Assembly: GCF_938023125.1 (NCBI RefSeq)
Contig: NZ_CALHDW010000006.1
Span: 1-64,000 of the forward strand
Direction of reading: 5' to 3'
DNA: 64,000 nt
Source of the DNA: an uncultured Porphyromonas sp.
GTDB taxonomy: Bacteria; Bacteroidota; Bacteroidia; Bacteroidales; Porphyromonadaceae
The notes below the pieces were generated by a model. It was not told the origin of the DNA and made no database searches. It worked only from the letters and a program-made list of their open reading frames with translations. A program made the translations under genes and the position numbers. Positions 8,050-15,470 of the stretch are shown in pieces; position 1 is the first letter of the stretch; each line of letters starts with the position of its first letter.

Positions 8050-8115
8050 GCGGTAGTCGGCACACGTTTGTTCCAAACTCGTTTTGGGCAATGGTGTGCC
8101 GACGGACAATACCGC
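8050..8115. repeat. 66-base composite inverted repeat
   Basis: Three nested arms are visible: GCGGTA (8050-8055) with TACCGC (8110-8115); GTCGGCACAC (8056-8065) with GTGTGCCGAC (8094-8103); and CCAAA with TTTGG near 8073-8087. The middle arm is a perfect 10-bp match. It could fold as an RNA or act as a protein-binding site at the element's end. Confidence 0.65.
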
Positions 8116-8185
8116 TTTTACGGAAAATTCTTATGAATGAGGGGATAAAAAACGGGAGTTTATATCAAAATCTCGAATTAAATAG

Positions 8186-8195
8186 CTACTTTTGC
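8186..8195. other. Candidate right attachment core (attR) of the ICE
   Basis: CTACTTTTGC matches 9 of 10 positions of the core-site consensus used by IntDOT-type integrases. It lies between ICE-like sequence and the chromosomal aminotransferase gene. The site also reads as a minus-7 promoter box, which is usual for CTnDOT targets. The other end of the element is needed to prove it. Confidence 0.45.
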
Positions 8196-8481
8196 ATACG
8201 AAGAGTTCTTTGAAGGTTACGCAACGCGCAGAAGGATAATGCAGTAGATAACTAACTAAATCGTAACCTATTACTATCAAGAGCAATTAACCTACGCTCA
8301 TTTCCAATAAATTACACTCTTTTCGTAACTTCTTTTTGCAAAAGTTGCTACTCCCTTGCAGCTCAGCCCCTCTGTGGAGAGGTATGCTATCCCTAGCCTT
8401 GAGGCAAACGAAAAGAGCCGCACACCGGAGAGAGGCTGTTCTCTCCAGAGTACGACCCTTGGTTCGGTAGAGGGGTGATAT

Positions 8482-9621
8482 TTATCGGGTAAAGCTCTTT
8501 ATTGCTTCGATAACGCGTGCAATGTCGTCGTCGCTAAGCGCACTCCCGCTCGGTAGACATAGACCTCTTTCGAAAAGCTCTTCGGACACGGAGCCTCCAT
8601 AATAGGGGCAGGATGCAAAAACGGGCTGTAGGTGCATGGGCTTCCAGAGGGGGCGGCTCTCAATGTTTCCTTCCTCAAGTCGGAGGCGTAGTTGCTCACG
8701 ATCGAACCCGGTCTGCTTAGGATCGATGAGGATTGTAGTAAGCCAGAAATTGGAATTGAACTGCGTAGAGGGGTTTTGTTGTACCTCTATACCCGAGATA
8801 GAACCTAATCCTTGGCTGTATAGACTGTGGATGGTGCGGCGACGGGCAATGTGCTCGTCTAGTACTTGCATTTGCCCACGACCAATGCCTGCACAGATAT
8901 TGCTTAACCGGTAGTTGTAGCCGATTTTTTCGTGTTGGTAGTGGGGGGCTTGCTCACGAGCCTGCGTAGCGTAGAAGGTTACTCGGTCGGCAGCCTCTCG
9001 GTTGGGGCAGATCAGGGCTCCCCCGCCCGAGGTGGTAATCATTTTGTTGCCGTTGAAGGATAGCGCTCCATAGACTCCCAGCGTACCACACTTTTTCCCT
9101 TTGTATTCAGAGCCTATTGCCTCGGCTGCGTCTTCGAGTATGGGGATTTCGTATTCTTGGGCAATGGCGATGATTTCGTCCATCTTGGCAGGCATCCCAT
9201 AGAGATGTACGGGGATGATCGCTTTGGGTTTTCTGCCCGTCTTTTGGATGCGGTCTTCAATAGCCTCTCTTAGGAGAGCGGGATCCATATTCCAAGTGTC
9301 GGGCTCACTATCTACAAATACGGGCTTAGCCCCTTGGTAGGTAATGGGGTTGGCACTCGCAGAGAAGGTGAAACTTTGACAGATCACTTCGTCGTCTCGC
9401 TCTACCCCGAGCATTATAAGCCCTAGGTGAAGAGCGGCGGTACCTGCACTTAGCGCCACAACTTCTTGCTTGTTTAAGGCGTGGTAATGTTTGAGATCTT
9501 GCTCAAAACCATTGACATTGGGCCCCAAGGGTACTACCCAGTTGGTGTCGAATGCTTCCTTTATAAAACGCTGCTCTTCGCCTCCCATCTGGGCGAGGGA
9601 GAGCCAAATTCGCTTGTTCAT
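8482..9621 (-). CDS. DegT/DnrJ/EryC1/StrS-family sugar aminotransferase
   Basis: This 379-residue PLP enzyme transfers an amino group to a keto-sugar nucleotide, making an amino sugar for a surface polysaccharide. The PLP-binding lysine is Lys193 in SFNGNKMITTSGGG; Asp164 in LEDAAEA and the N-terminal AGTAALHL motif complete the cofactor site. The length is normal for the family. Two nucleotide-sugar dehydrogenases follow upstream on the same strand, which suggests the product is an aminated uronic-acid-type sugar, as in WbpE or Porphyromonas PorR pathways. The exact substrate cannot be read from sequence. It is the chromosomal gene nearest the ICE. Confidence 0.9.
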   Translation of the reverse strand: MNKRIWLSLAQMGGEEQRFIKEAFDTNWVVPLGPNVNGFEQDLKHYHALNKQEVVALSAGTAALHLGLIMLGVERDDEVICQSFTFSASANPITYQGAKPVFVDSEPDTWNMDPALLREAIEDRIQKTGRKPKAIIPVHLYGMPAKMDEIIAIAQEYEIPILEDAAEAIGSEYKGKKCGTLGVYGALSFNGNKMITTSGGGALICPNREAADRVTFYATQAREQAPHYQHEKIGYNYRLSNICAGIGRGQMQVLDEHIARRRTIHSLYSQGLGSISGIEVQQNPSTQFNSNFWLTTILIDPKQTGFDREQLRLRLEEGNIESRPLWKPMHLQPVFASCPYYGGSVSEELFERGLCLPSGSALSDDDIARVIEAIKSFTR

Positions 9622-9774
9622 ATGCTGTTATTTTTGGGTTAGTTGCTAATTAGGGGAGTAGGGTTTGTACGATGTACTTGAGGTCTCGGGCAAATGACCA
9701 GTGCCTGAGGTAGCTATAAGACCTCTCTTCCTTTGTTTATTAATTTATTCGTGATGACTTTCTGCTTAGAAGTA

Positions 9775-11079
9775 TTATCCGATGTGTAGATAAGTGAATC
9801 CGGAGAGGTCGGATGGGTCAAAAACATTGCGACCATCAATTAAGAGGGGAGTGCGCATGGCCTTATGTATCAGCTCCCACTTGGGCATGCGGTACTCTTT
9901 CCACTCCGTAACGTGTAGAATGGCATCGGCGTCAATTACGGTTTCATATACGTCTTGGGCATACGAAATTTTATCGCCGAGGCGTCTACGAGCTTCGTCC
10001 ATAGCGATGGGGTCGTAGGCAACTACTTGGCAGCCGGCACTGAGGAGGGACTCGATGAGCACTAGCGAAGGAGCCTCGCGCATATCGTCTGTGCCGGGTT
10101 TGAAGGCGAGCCCCCAGAGGGCAATTTTTCGTCCCCTTAGTTCGCCTTGGTAGTAGGAGTAGAGTTTCTCGAAGAGGATATTTTTCTGCTTTTCGTTCAC
10201 TCGTTCTACTGCTTCTAGCACCTGCATTTCGTATCCATTTTGGTGCGCTGTGGCAATCAGGGCCTTTACATCTTTGGGAAAGCAGGAGCCTCCGTAGCCA
10301 CACCCCGGATAGAGGAATTTGTTGCCGATACGTGTGTCGGAGCCGATGCCGTGGCGCACCATCGAAACATCTGCACCCACTTTTTCGCAGAGATTGGCAA
10401 TGTCATTCATAAAGCTAATACGCGTGGCAAGCATGGCATTGGCAGCGTATTTGGTCATCTCTGCCGAGGGAATGTCCATGAAGAGTACGCGAAAGTTGTT
10501 GAGCAACATAGGTCTGTAGAGCTGAGTCATGAGCTCTTTGGCTCGCTCGGAGTCAACCCCTACTACCACTCGGTCTGGCTTCATAAAGTCGTCTATCGCA
10601 TTGCCTTCCTTGAGGAATTCGGGGTTAGAGGCTACGTCAAATTCAATGGATACTCCTCTAGCCTCTAGCTCTTGGGCAATAGTGGTACGCACCTTCTCGG
10701 CTGTGCCAACGGGTACCGTACTCTTTGTTACAATGAGCTTATAGCCCTGCATGTTGCGCCCGATGGTGCGAGCCACCTCTAGCACGTAGCTAAGATCGGC
10801 AGACCCATCTTCGTCGGGAGGAGTGCCAACGGCGCTAAAGATGATATTGACTTCGTCGAGGACTTCTCGCAGGTCGGTAGAGAAGCGGAGACGTCCTGCC
10901 TCTATATTGCGGAGGACCAAACGGTCTAGATTAGGCTCGTAGATGGGGATAACCCCGCTCTTGAGTGCCTCTATTTTTTGAGCATTCGTATCAACGCAAT
11001 AGACGGTGATCCCCATCTCTGCAAAGCAGGCTCCACTTACGAGCCCTACATATCCTGTTCCTACAATGGCTATATCCAT
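9775..11079 (-). CDS. ugd: UDP-glucose 6-dehydrogenase
   Basis: The 434-residue enzyme oxidises UDP-glucose to UDP-glucuronate with two NAD+. The N-terminal Rossmann motif is GTGYVG at residues 7-12. The catalytic cysteine is Cys266 in YGGSCFPKD, and Lys210 in AEMTKYAANA is the usual active-site lysine. The C-terminal UDP-binding domain has GLAFKPGTDDMREAPS. All catalytic residues are present. It lies 153 bases upstream of the aminotransferase and 148 bases downstream of a second sugar dehydrogenase. Its product feeds capsule or lipopolysaccharide synthesis. Confidence 0.93.
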   Translation of the reverse strand: MDIAIVGTGYVGLVSGACFAEMGITVYCVDTNAQKIEALKSGVIPIYEPNLDRLVLRNIEAGRLRFSTDLREVLDEVNIIFSAVGTPPDEDGSADLSYVLEVARTIGRNMQGYKLIVTKSTVPVGTAEKVRTTIAQELEARGVSIEFDVASNPEFLKEGNAIDDFMKPDRVVVGVDSERAKELMTQLYRPMLLNNFRVLFMDIPSAEMTKYAANAMLATRISFMNDIANLCEKVGADVSMVRHGIGSDTRIGNKFLYPGCGYGGSCFPKDVKALIATAHQNGYEMQVLEAVERVNEKQKNILFEKLYSYYQGELRGRKIALWGLAFKPGTDDMREAPSLVLIESLLSAGCQVVAYDPIAMDEARRRLGDKISYAQDVYETVIDADAILHVTEWKEYRMPKWELIHKAMRTPLLIDGRNVFDPSDLSGFTYLHIG

Positions 11080-11227
11080 GATGTTCTATGCTTCTGTTTT
11101 GTGGCAAATTCTGCGCTTGCCACAAAATGTTGATGGAAAGATTCTGCTATGAGGATCATGATCGCCATGAGAAAATGTAATATCCTTGTTCTAGCACGGG
11201 TCGATACTGGTTGGGATTTTGCTGTTC

Positions 11228-12469
11228 TCAGAGGTTTTTCTTCTGAGGGGTGTAAAAATGGTGATAATCATTGATCGCCAAGAAGGGAGCATGGGCAACG
11301 GCTAGGAATACCACGTCATACTCTTCGAAGGAGGAGGGGATTGTATTTGTTACCTCTATGCCGTACATTCCGTAAGCTTCTTCGGGTGATACGAATGGGT
11401 CGCATACCGAGATTTGTTCAATGCCATAGGAGTGTAGCGTGTTGTAGATATCCACGACTTTGGTATTGCGGATATCTGCACAATTGGGTTTGAAGGCAAA
11501 TCCCAGAATCAAAATCTTGGCATCTTTTACAGGGATTCCTGCCAAGATCATTTGCCGGATTAGTTCTGTTGCGTAGTACACGCCCATGGAGTTGTTTACG
11601 GCGCGTGCCTCCATTAGGAGTCGGGGTTGGTACCCGTGTCGCAACGACTTCTCTATGAGGTAGTAGCTATCTACCCCAATGCAGTGCCCCCCTACAAGCC
11701 CAGGATGAAACGGCAAGAAGTTCCATTTGGTAGATGCCGCCTCTAGTACTTGGTGGGTATCAATGTCCATTGTGTCGAACATCTTTGCGACTTCGTTCAT
11801 GAAGGCTATGTTGACATCCCGTTGTGCATTCTCCACGATTTTGGAGGCCTCTGCTACTCGGATGCTGGGGGCTTTGTGAGTGCCATTCGTTAGCACGCTG
11901 CGATAGAGAGCGTCAATATACTCTGCGACCTCGGGCGTGGAGCCGGAGGTTACTTTCTTTATTTTTTCTACGGTATGCTCTCGATCCCCGGGGTTTATGC
12001 GCTCGGGTGAATAGCCAGCATAGAAGTCTTTATTGAACTGAAGCCCTGATACCCTCTCTATGATGGGGATACAATCTTCTTCGGTGGCTCCGGGGTAGAC
12101 GGTTGACTCGTACACCACAATGTCTCCGGCGGCAATAACTTTGCCGATGGTGGTACTAGCTTCGATAAGGGGGGTTAGATCGGGGCGATTGTTGTTGTCT
12201 ACAGGTGTGGGAACCGTTACAATATAGAAGTTGCAATCCCGGATCTCTTCTATTTGGTCTGTGTATCGTAGATTCCTAGGCTCCGTTCTCTTCGCAGATT
12301 GAGCCCTGCTGATGGCTTCTATCGTGTCAGTCTCTTTTTGTAGGGTTGCCACCAATGTGGAATTGCAATCGAATCCTATCGTTGGATATTTTGAGGCAAA
12401 TAAGCGAGCGAGGGGAAGTCCCACATATCCTAATCCTATGATGGCAATTTTTGCTTTGCTAATCTCCAT
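11228..12469 (-). CDS. Nucleotide sugar dehydrogenase, TviB/WbpA/WbpO type (UDP-HexNAc 6-dehydrogenase)
   Basis: The 413-residue protein belongs to the UDP-N-acetylhexosamine 6-dehydrogenase branch and forms UDP-GlcNAcA or UDP-GalNAcA. The Rossmann motif GLGYVGLPLARLFA is at about residues 12-25, and Cys263 in LVGGHCIGVDSYYL is the catalytic thiol. EAASTKWNF and FKPNCADIRNTK are further family signatures. WbpA and WbpO act on GlcNAc and GalNAc respectively, and the sequence alone does not separate them. It is the first gene of a three-gene minus-strand cluster with its own promoter-like box at 12578-12585. Confidence 0.88.
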   Translation of the reverse strand: MEISKAKIAIIGLGYVGLPLARLFASKYPTIGFDCNSTLVATLQKETDTIEAISRAQSAKRTEPRNLRYTDQIEEIRDCNFYIVTVPTPVDNNNRPDLTPLIEASTTIGKVIAAGDIVVYESTVYPGATEEDCIPIIERVSGLQFNKDFYAGYSPERINPGDREHTVEKIKKVTSGSTPEVAEYIDALYRSVLTNGTHKAPSIRVAEASKIVENAQRDVNIAFMNEVAKMFDTMDIDTHQVLEAASTKWNFLPFHPGLVGGHCIGVDSYYLIEKSLRHGYQPRLLMEARAVNNSMGVYYATELIRQMILAGIPVKDAKILILGFAFKPNCADIRNTKVVDIYNTLHSYGIEQISVCDPFVSPEEAYGMYGIEVTNTIPSSFEEYDVVFLAVAHAPFLAINDYHHFYTPQKKNL

Positions 12470-12577
12470 TGTGGGTCAATCTCTAAGTTGACGTTCTAAC
12501 TGTTTCTTCCCCATGAGGGTTTGGGCGCATCCTGCTTTGTTTGTGGAAATGCTGTTTCCTTAGATTCTTACTAGCTA

Positions 12578-12585
12578 CAAAGTTA
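12578..12585 (-). promoter_or_regulatory. Minus-7 box for the nucleotide-sugar genes
   Basis: TAACTTTGT on the minus strand fits TAnnTTTGY and would start transcription about 100 bases before the dehydrogenase ATG. An imperfect inverted repeat (TCCTTTT...AAAAGGA) lies directly upstream in the spacer. The minus-33 box is weak. Confidence 0.5.
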
Positions 12586-12980
12586 GTCCTTTTTTGCAAA
12601 AGGAACTAGGGATTTTGCCTCCGGTCTTGCCGGAATAGGCCGTTCCCTCAAGAGAGTGCTACGGAGGTGAGGAGTAGCCTGACTATTGCTGCTTTTATGG
12701 GGAGGAAGGATTGGGATTTTTGTTTAGCTGCTTTTGCGGCCAAGCTTGCCCAGAAAGTGTTCCGGGAATCAGCTGGGATTTTTCCAAAAATCAGCTGGTA
12801 TCGGAAGATTTCTTAGGCAGAGAATCCCTTCTTTTTTAGTTGATTTCTTTTCCTTTCGTAGCATAGGGTGGAAAATTGCCTTGTGGGGGTGTGGTGTCTT
12901 TTGAGCGGTGAGTGATTATTCGGGATGGGGTAATTCTTTTCTAGGGGAAGAGGGGCGGCCGTCAGCCGGATTGGGGTAAT

Positions 12981-13015
12981 AAAAAAAGTCCGTTACCTCT
13001 TTTGAGAAGTAACGG
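12981..13015 (-). terminator. Terminator of tRNA-Gly
   Basis: On the minus strand CCGTTAC and GTAACGG form a 7-bp stem that extends further inward with TTCTC/GAG pairing. A run of seven T follows (12981-12987). Confidence 0.85.
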
Positions 13016-13043
13016 GCTCCGTGAGAAGGAAATTTTTTTTCTT

Positions 13044-13119
13044 TGGAGCGGAAAACGAGACTCGAACTCGCGACCCTAACCTTGGCAAGGTTATGCTCTA
13101 CCAACTGAGCTATTTCCGC
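13044..13119 (-). tRNA. tRNA-Gly (anticodon GCC)
   Basis: A full cloverleaf can be drawn on the minus strand: acceptor GCGGAAA/TTTCCGC, D arm GCTC/GAGC, anticodon stem TAACC/GGTTA with loop TTGCCAA, and T arm GCGAG/CTCGT around TTCGAGT. The anticodon GCC reads Gly codons GGC and GGU. The discriminator is T and the 3' CCA is encoded (13044-13046). Confidence 0.96.
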
Positions 13120-13137
13120 TTATCGTTTTAGCGACCA

Positions 13138-13167
13138 CAAAGGTAACACAATATTTTTATTGTGCAA
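13138..13167 (-). promoter_or_regulatory. Promoter of tRNA-Gly with palindrome in the spacer
   Basis: On the minus strand TTG (13167-13165) is separated by 19 bases from TACCTTTG (13145-13138), an excellent Bacteroidetes promoter. The spacer is almost filled by a perfect 7-bp inverted repeat, CACAATA/TATTGTG (13147-13164), which could bind a regulator. Confidence 0.75.
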
Positions 13168-13478
13168 TACTTCTTGCGGAAAAGTTCACTCGTGAGGATG
13201 GATGCCTTTAGCATAAGGCCGGTGAGGTCAGGGGGTCATTTTCGAATTCTAAGACATGCAATTGGGGATTTGAGGATGCTGATTTTCATGAATCCTAATT
13301 CTCGAGAGTCCGTTCTGTAGTCTGTTTATAGTACGGCCTCTGCTTTTCTTTTTCTTCTGATTTAATCATTTGAAAATGAAGGGTTTGTTTCTGACTTCTG
13401 TTTCCTTTGAGAGTTTTATTTTGTCAATAAGGGGCCTCCGAATTGCGATTTTGGGATAGAGAGTCCCCCTTTTTTCTC

Positions 13479-13509
13479 TTGTTTATTTATTTGCCTTTTC
13501 TATCTTTGC
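13479..13509 (+). promoter_or_regulatory. Promoter of the CDC-like lipoprotein gene
   Basis: TTG at 13479-13481, 19 bases of spacer and TATCTTTGC at 13501-13509 form a near-ideal Bacteroidetes promoter. Transcription should begin near 13515. Confidence 0.8.
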
Positions 13510-13631
13510 TGCGTCGCTGGCGGTGTGTTGCTAATTGCCGCTTGCGGTGAAAGGTGCTTTTGTAAACGACAAGGCAACTGTGGGCTTGTTTAGGAAGTGA
13601 TACAATATAATCAAGATAATCAAGTGAGAGT

Positions 13632-15248
13632 ATGAAAAGAAAATTTGACATTGCTGCGGCGTTTGCTGCTGCGTCATTGATGTTCGCGTTCTCTGCGTGT
13701 ACATCGTCTAATCCCAAAGGGCTAGATGATCCTTTCAGTGAGAGTCAGCTCGCAGGGCTTCCTTATGGATCCGGAATGCTTCGCGACAATGGAACTCCTC
13801 CTCCCGATGAGCCCACCAATGATGACCCTATCGATAATATCGAAGACAAGCTTGAGAATGGAATAAAAGGGGTTGTAATTTCTAAGACTGTTATGATGAA
13901 AGCAGGTGCTGCCTATAGCGAGCATATGCTTTTTAACCCCTATAGTAATGTTATCTATCCGGGTAATGTACTCGTTGGTGATAACATCAATCATGGTGAG
14001 TACAGACACGTTCGTGGTGTAGAGAACAACCCTATCACGATCTCTGCTTCGCTTACAAGCGAAACTCCGGGCTTCTTCTCTCGTACACTGGATCGCGTAA
14101 AGTATAGCGAGTACCTCAACATCCTCAACGAATGGCGTTTGAGAGACTTCAAGGATCCAGGTGTAGAAACCTCTCTCGAAAATGTGGAAATCAAGAGCGA
14201 AAAGGAAGCTTCTTTCAAGGCTGGTGCTAGCTTTGAGTCTGAAGCCGTAAAGATCGCTGCAAGTATGGACGTTGAGCACAGACGTCTCAAGTCACACGTG
14301 CTCTGTAAGTTCGTTCAGAAGGTATTCACGGTATCTATGGACGATCCTGAAGGTTCGCTCATCCGCAGTGCCAATATGGCTGCATTCAAGGGTGTACAGC
14401 CTGTCTACATCAGCGATGTTAGCTATGGTCGTATGGCTTATATCCTTGTATCAAGCAATCAATCTGCAGATGTAGTAAAGGGTGCACTCAACGTAATGGT
14501 TCCTGCTGCTAATGTGGGTGTAGACCTCGAAGCAAAATACAGCGCTCTCTTGGCTGATGCTCGTGTAACAGCCACCTTTATTGGCGGTAGCTCTGCTCAG
14601 CATGGTCAGATCTTTACGAATGGATGGGAAGGTGTGAAGGCATCTCTTGCTTCTCCTATGACCATCTCTACGGCTATGCCTATCGCCTTTACGCTTCGCT
14701 ATGTACATGACAATTCTATTGCCAAAGTACTTCTCGTTGGAGAGTATCCTAAGACGACTTCTTACTTCATCCCTGATTGTAAGTCTCTTAACCTCAACCT
14801 CCAGATTACGGACGTAAAAGCTCGTGCAGGTCTTCTCAAGAACAAGCACATCTATGGTAAGGCCACAATCGAAATGCCTAATGGTGAGGTTATATCCATC
14901 ATGAATATTGACAAGAAGCATCATATTGTAGTGGACAAAGAAGAAGAATTTGTCAACATCTCCAATATGACCTCTCCCATCTCTGTGAAGATCAATCGTG
15001 ATCCTTCTATGTCGATGAAAGACTTCTTGCAACAAAAGGTGGTTATCACAACTCAGTTCTACAACACAGGTGCTTTAGGTGTTGTTGATGGATCTTCTGT
15101 TGGTAGCCAACGTATGGAGTACACGCTTCAAGATCTCTATTTTAACTCTTTGGAAGGGCTTTTGATAGACATGTCAATGCGTGCTAATCGTATCCTTGAG
15201 TACAGCTGCACAGTTCGCTTCAGACCTGTTGTAACAGCTGAAAGATAA
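13632..15248 (+). CDS. Lipoprotein of the cholesterol-dependent cytolysin (thiol-activated cytolysin) superfamily, CDC-like
   Basis: The 538-residue product has a lipoprotein signal (FAFSAC, Cys23) and then an acidic Pro/Asp-rich spacer to about residue 75. From about residue 80 to 380 it follows the pore-forming core of cholesterol-dependent cytolysins: NVIYPGNVLVG (about 106-116), QKVFTVSMDDPEG (229-241), QPVYISDVSYGRMAYI (256-271), and VTATFIGGSSAQHG with the conserved glycine pair Gly318-Gly319. The last 155 residues form a different beta-rich domain. It has no ECTGLAWEWWR-type undecapeptide and no Trp-rich loop, so cholesterol binding is unlikely. Such CDC-like proteins in Bacteroidetes include proteolytically activated antibacterial pore formers. 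Its own promoter precedes it and a C10 protease gene follows. Confidence 0.85.
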   Translation: MKRKFDIAAAFAAASLMFAFSACTSSNPKGLDDPFSESQLAGLPYGSGMLRDNGTPPPDEPTNDDPIDNIEDKLENGIKGVVISKTVMMKAGAAYSEHMLFNPYSNVIYPGNVLVGDNINHGEYRHVRGVENNPITISASLTSETPGFFSRTLDRVKYSEYLNILNEWRLRDFKDPGVETSLENVEIKSEKEASFKAGASFESEAVKIAASMDVEHRRLKSHVLCKFVQKVFTVSMDDPEGSLIRSANMAAFKGVQPVYISDVSYGRMAYILVSSNQSADVVKGALNVMVPAANVGVDLEAKYSALLADARVTATFIGGSSAQHGQIFTNGWEGVKASLASPMTISTAMPIAFTLRYVHDNSIAKVLLVGEYPKTTSYFIPDCKSLNLNLQITDVKARAGLLKNKHIYGKATIEMPNGEVISIMNIDKKHHIVVDKEEEFVNISNMTSPISVKINRDPSMSMKDFLQQKVVITTQFYNTGALGVVDGSSVGSQRMEYTLQDLYFNSLEGLLIDMSMRANRILEYSCTVRFRPVVTAER

Positions 15249-15352
15249 TCTCTCTATTTGTGCTAAATTGCTCTTAAATAGGGTGTTATATTAGACTTTA
15301 ACTAAATTCCTACTGTGCTCCTCAGGGTAGATGGGCACTCAGTAGAACCTTA

Positions 15353-15387
15353 GGTAGACATCCTCCTGCGAGAGGAGGATGTCTACC
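15353..15387 (+). terminator. Perfect 15-bp hairpin followed by a C9 tract
   Basis: GGTAGACATCCTCCT (15353-15367) and its exact complement (15373-15387) flank a 5-base loop. Instead of T, a run of nine C (15386-15394) follows. It may attenuate readthrough from the CDC-like gene into the protease gene or stabilise an mRNA end. Confidence 0.65.
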
Positions 15388-15470
15388 CCCCCCCTCCCCT
15401 TATTCCCCTTTCTCTCGGAATAAGGCATACGTCGGTCCCAATTAACAGTTAAAATACAAACGATTAACTA

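Larger units (their letters stand above)
1..8195. mobile_element. Right-hand end of a CTnDOT-family conjugative transposon (ICE)
   Basis: The segment carries consecutive traN-traO-traP-traQ genes of the Bacteroides conjugative-transposon type, then a lysozyme gene. A converging module follows that encodes DUF3873, PcfJ-like and PcfK-like proteins, a gene set known from CTnDOT-like elements. Chromosomal-type genes resume at 8482. No integrase, relaxase or excision gene is visible, so the rest of the element must lie left of the window. The right boundary is inferred from a 9-of-10 match to the CTnDOT core-site consensus (GTANNTTTGC as I recall it) at 8186-8195. A second match at 7585-7594 is the alternative boundary. 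Confidence 0.85.
7323..8481. other. Gene-poor right end of the ICE and chromosomal junction
   Basis: No convincing gene is visible over about 1.1 kb. The region contains a promoter-like sequence at 7561-7594, a short basic frame at 7619-7882 that I treat as doubtful, two large stem-loops at 7983-8039 and 8050-8115, and core-site-like sequences at 7585-7594 and 8186-8195. From about 8196 to 8481 the sequence is probably chromosomal and downstream of the aminotransferase gene. It holds a GGAGAGA...TCTCTCC hairpin near 8429-8449 but no gene. Confidence 0.6.
12470..13043. other. Intergenic region between sugar genes and tRNA-Gly
   Basis: Apart from the promoter box at 12578-12585 and the tRNA terminator at 12981-13015 I see no gene. 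A 10-base sequence AATCAGCTGG occurs twice (12767-12776 and 12789-12798) around a TTTTTCC...AAAA core. The rest is unremarkable. Confidence 0.6.
13120..13631. other. Intergenic region between tRNA-Gly and the CDC-like gene
   Basis: The region holds two diverging promoters, for tRNA-Gly (13138-13167) and for the CDC-like gene (13479-13509). Between 13170 and 13478 I see no gene and no clear structure. The leader of the CDC-like mRNA would be about 115 bases long. Confidence 0.6.

Noticed and set aside
8187..8195. Reading TACTTTTGC at the junction as an ordinary promoter
   Set aside because: No gene follows on the plus strand before the converging aminotransferase gene; an attachment core explains position and sequence better, although a relic promoter remains possible.
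13722..14279. Minus-strand open frames opposite the CDC-like gene
   Set aside because: They overlap the well-supported CDC-like coding sequence and have no start context or similarity.
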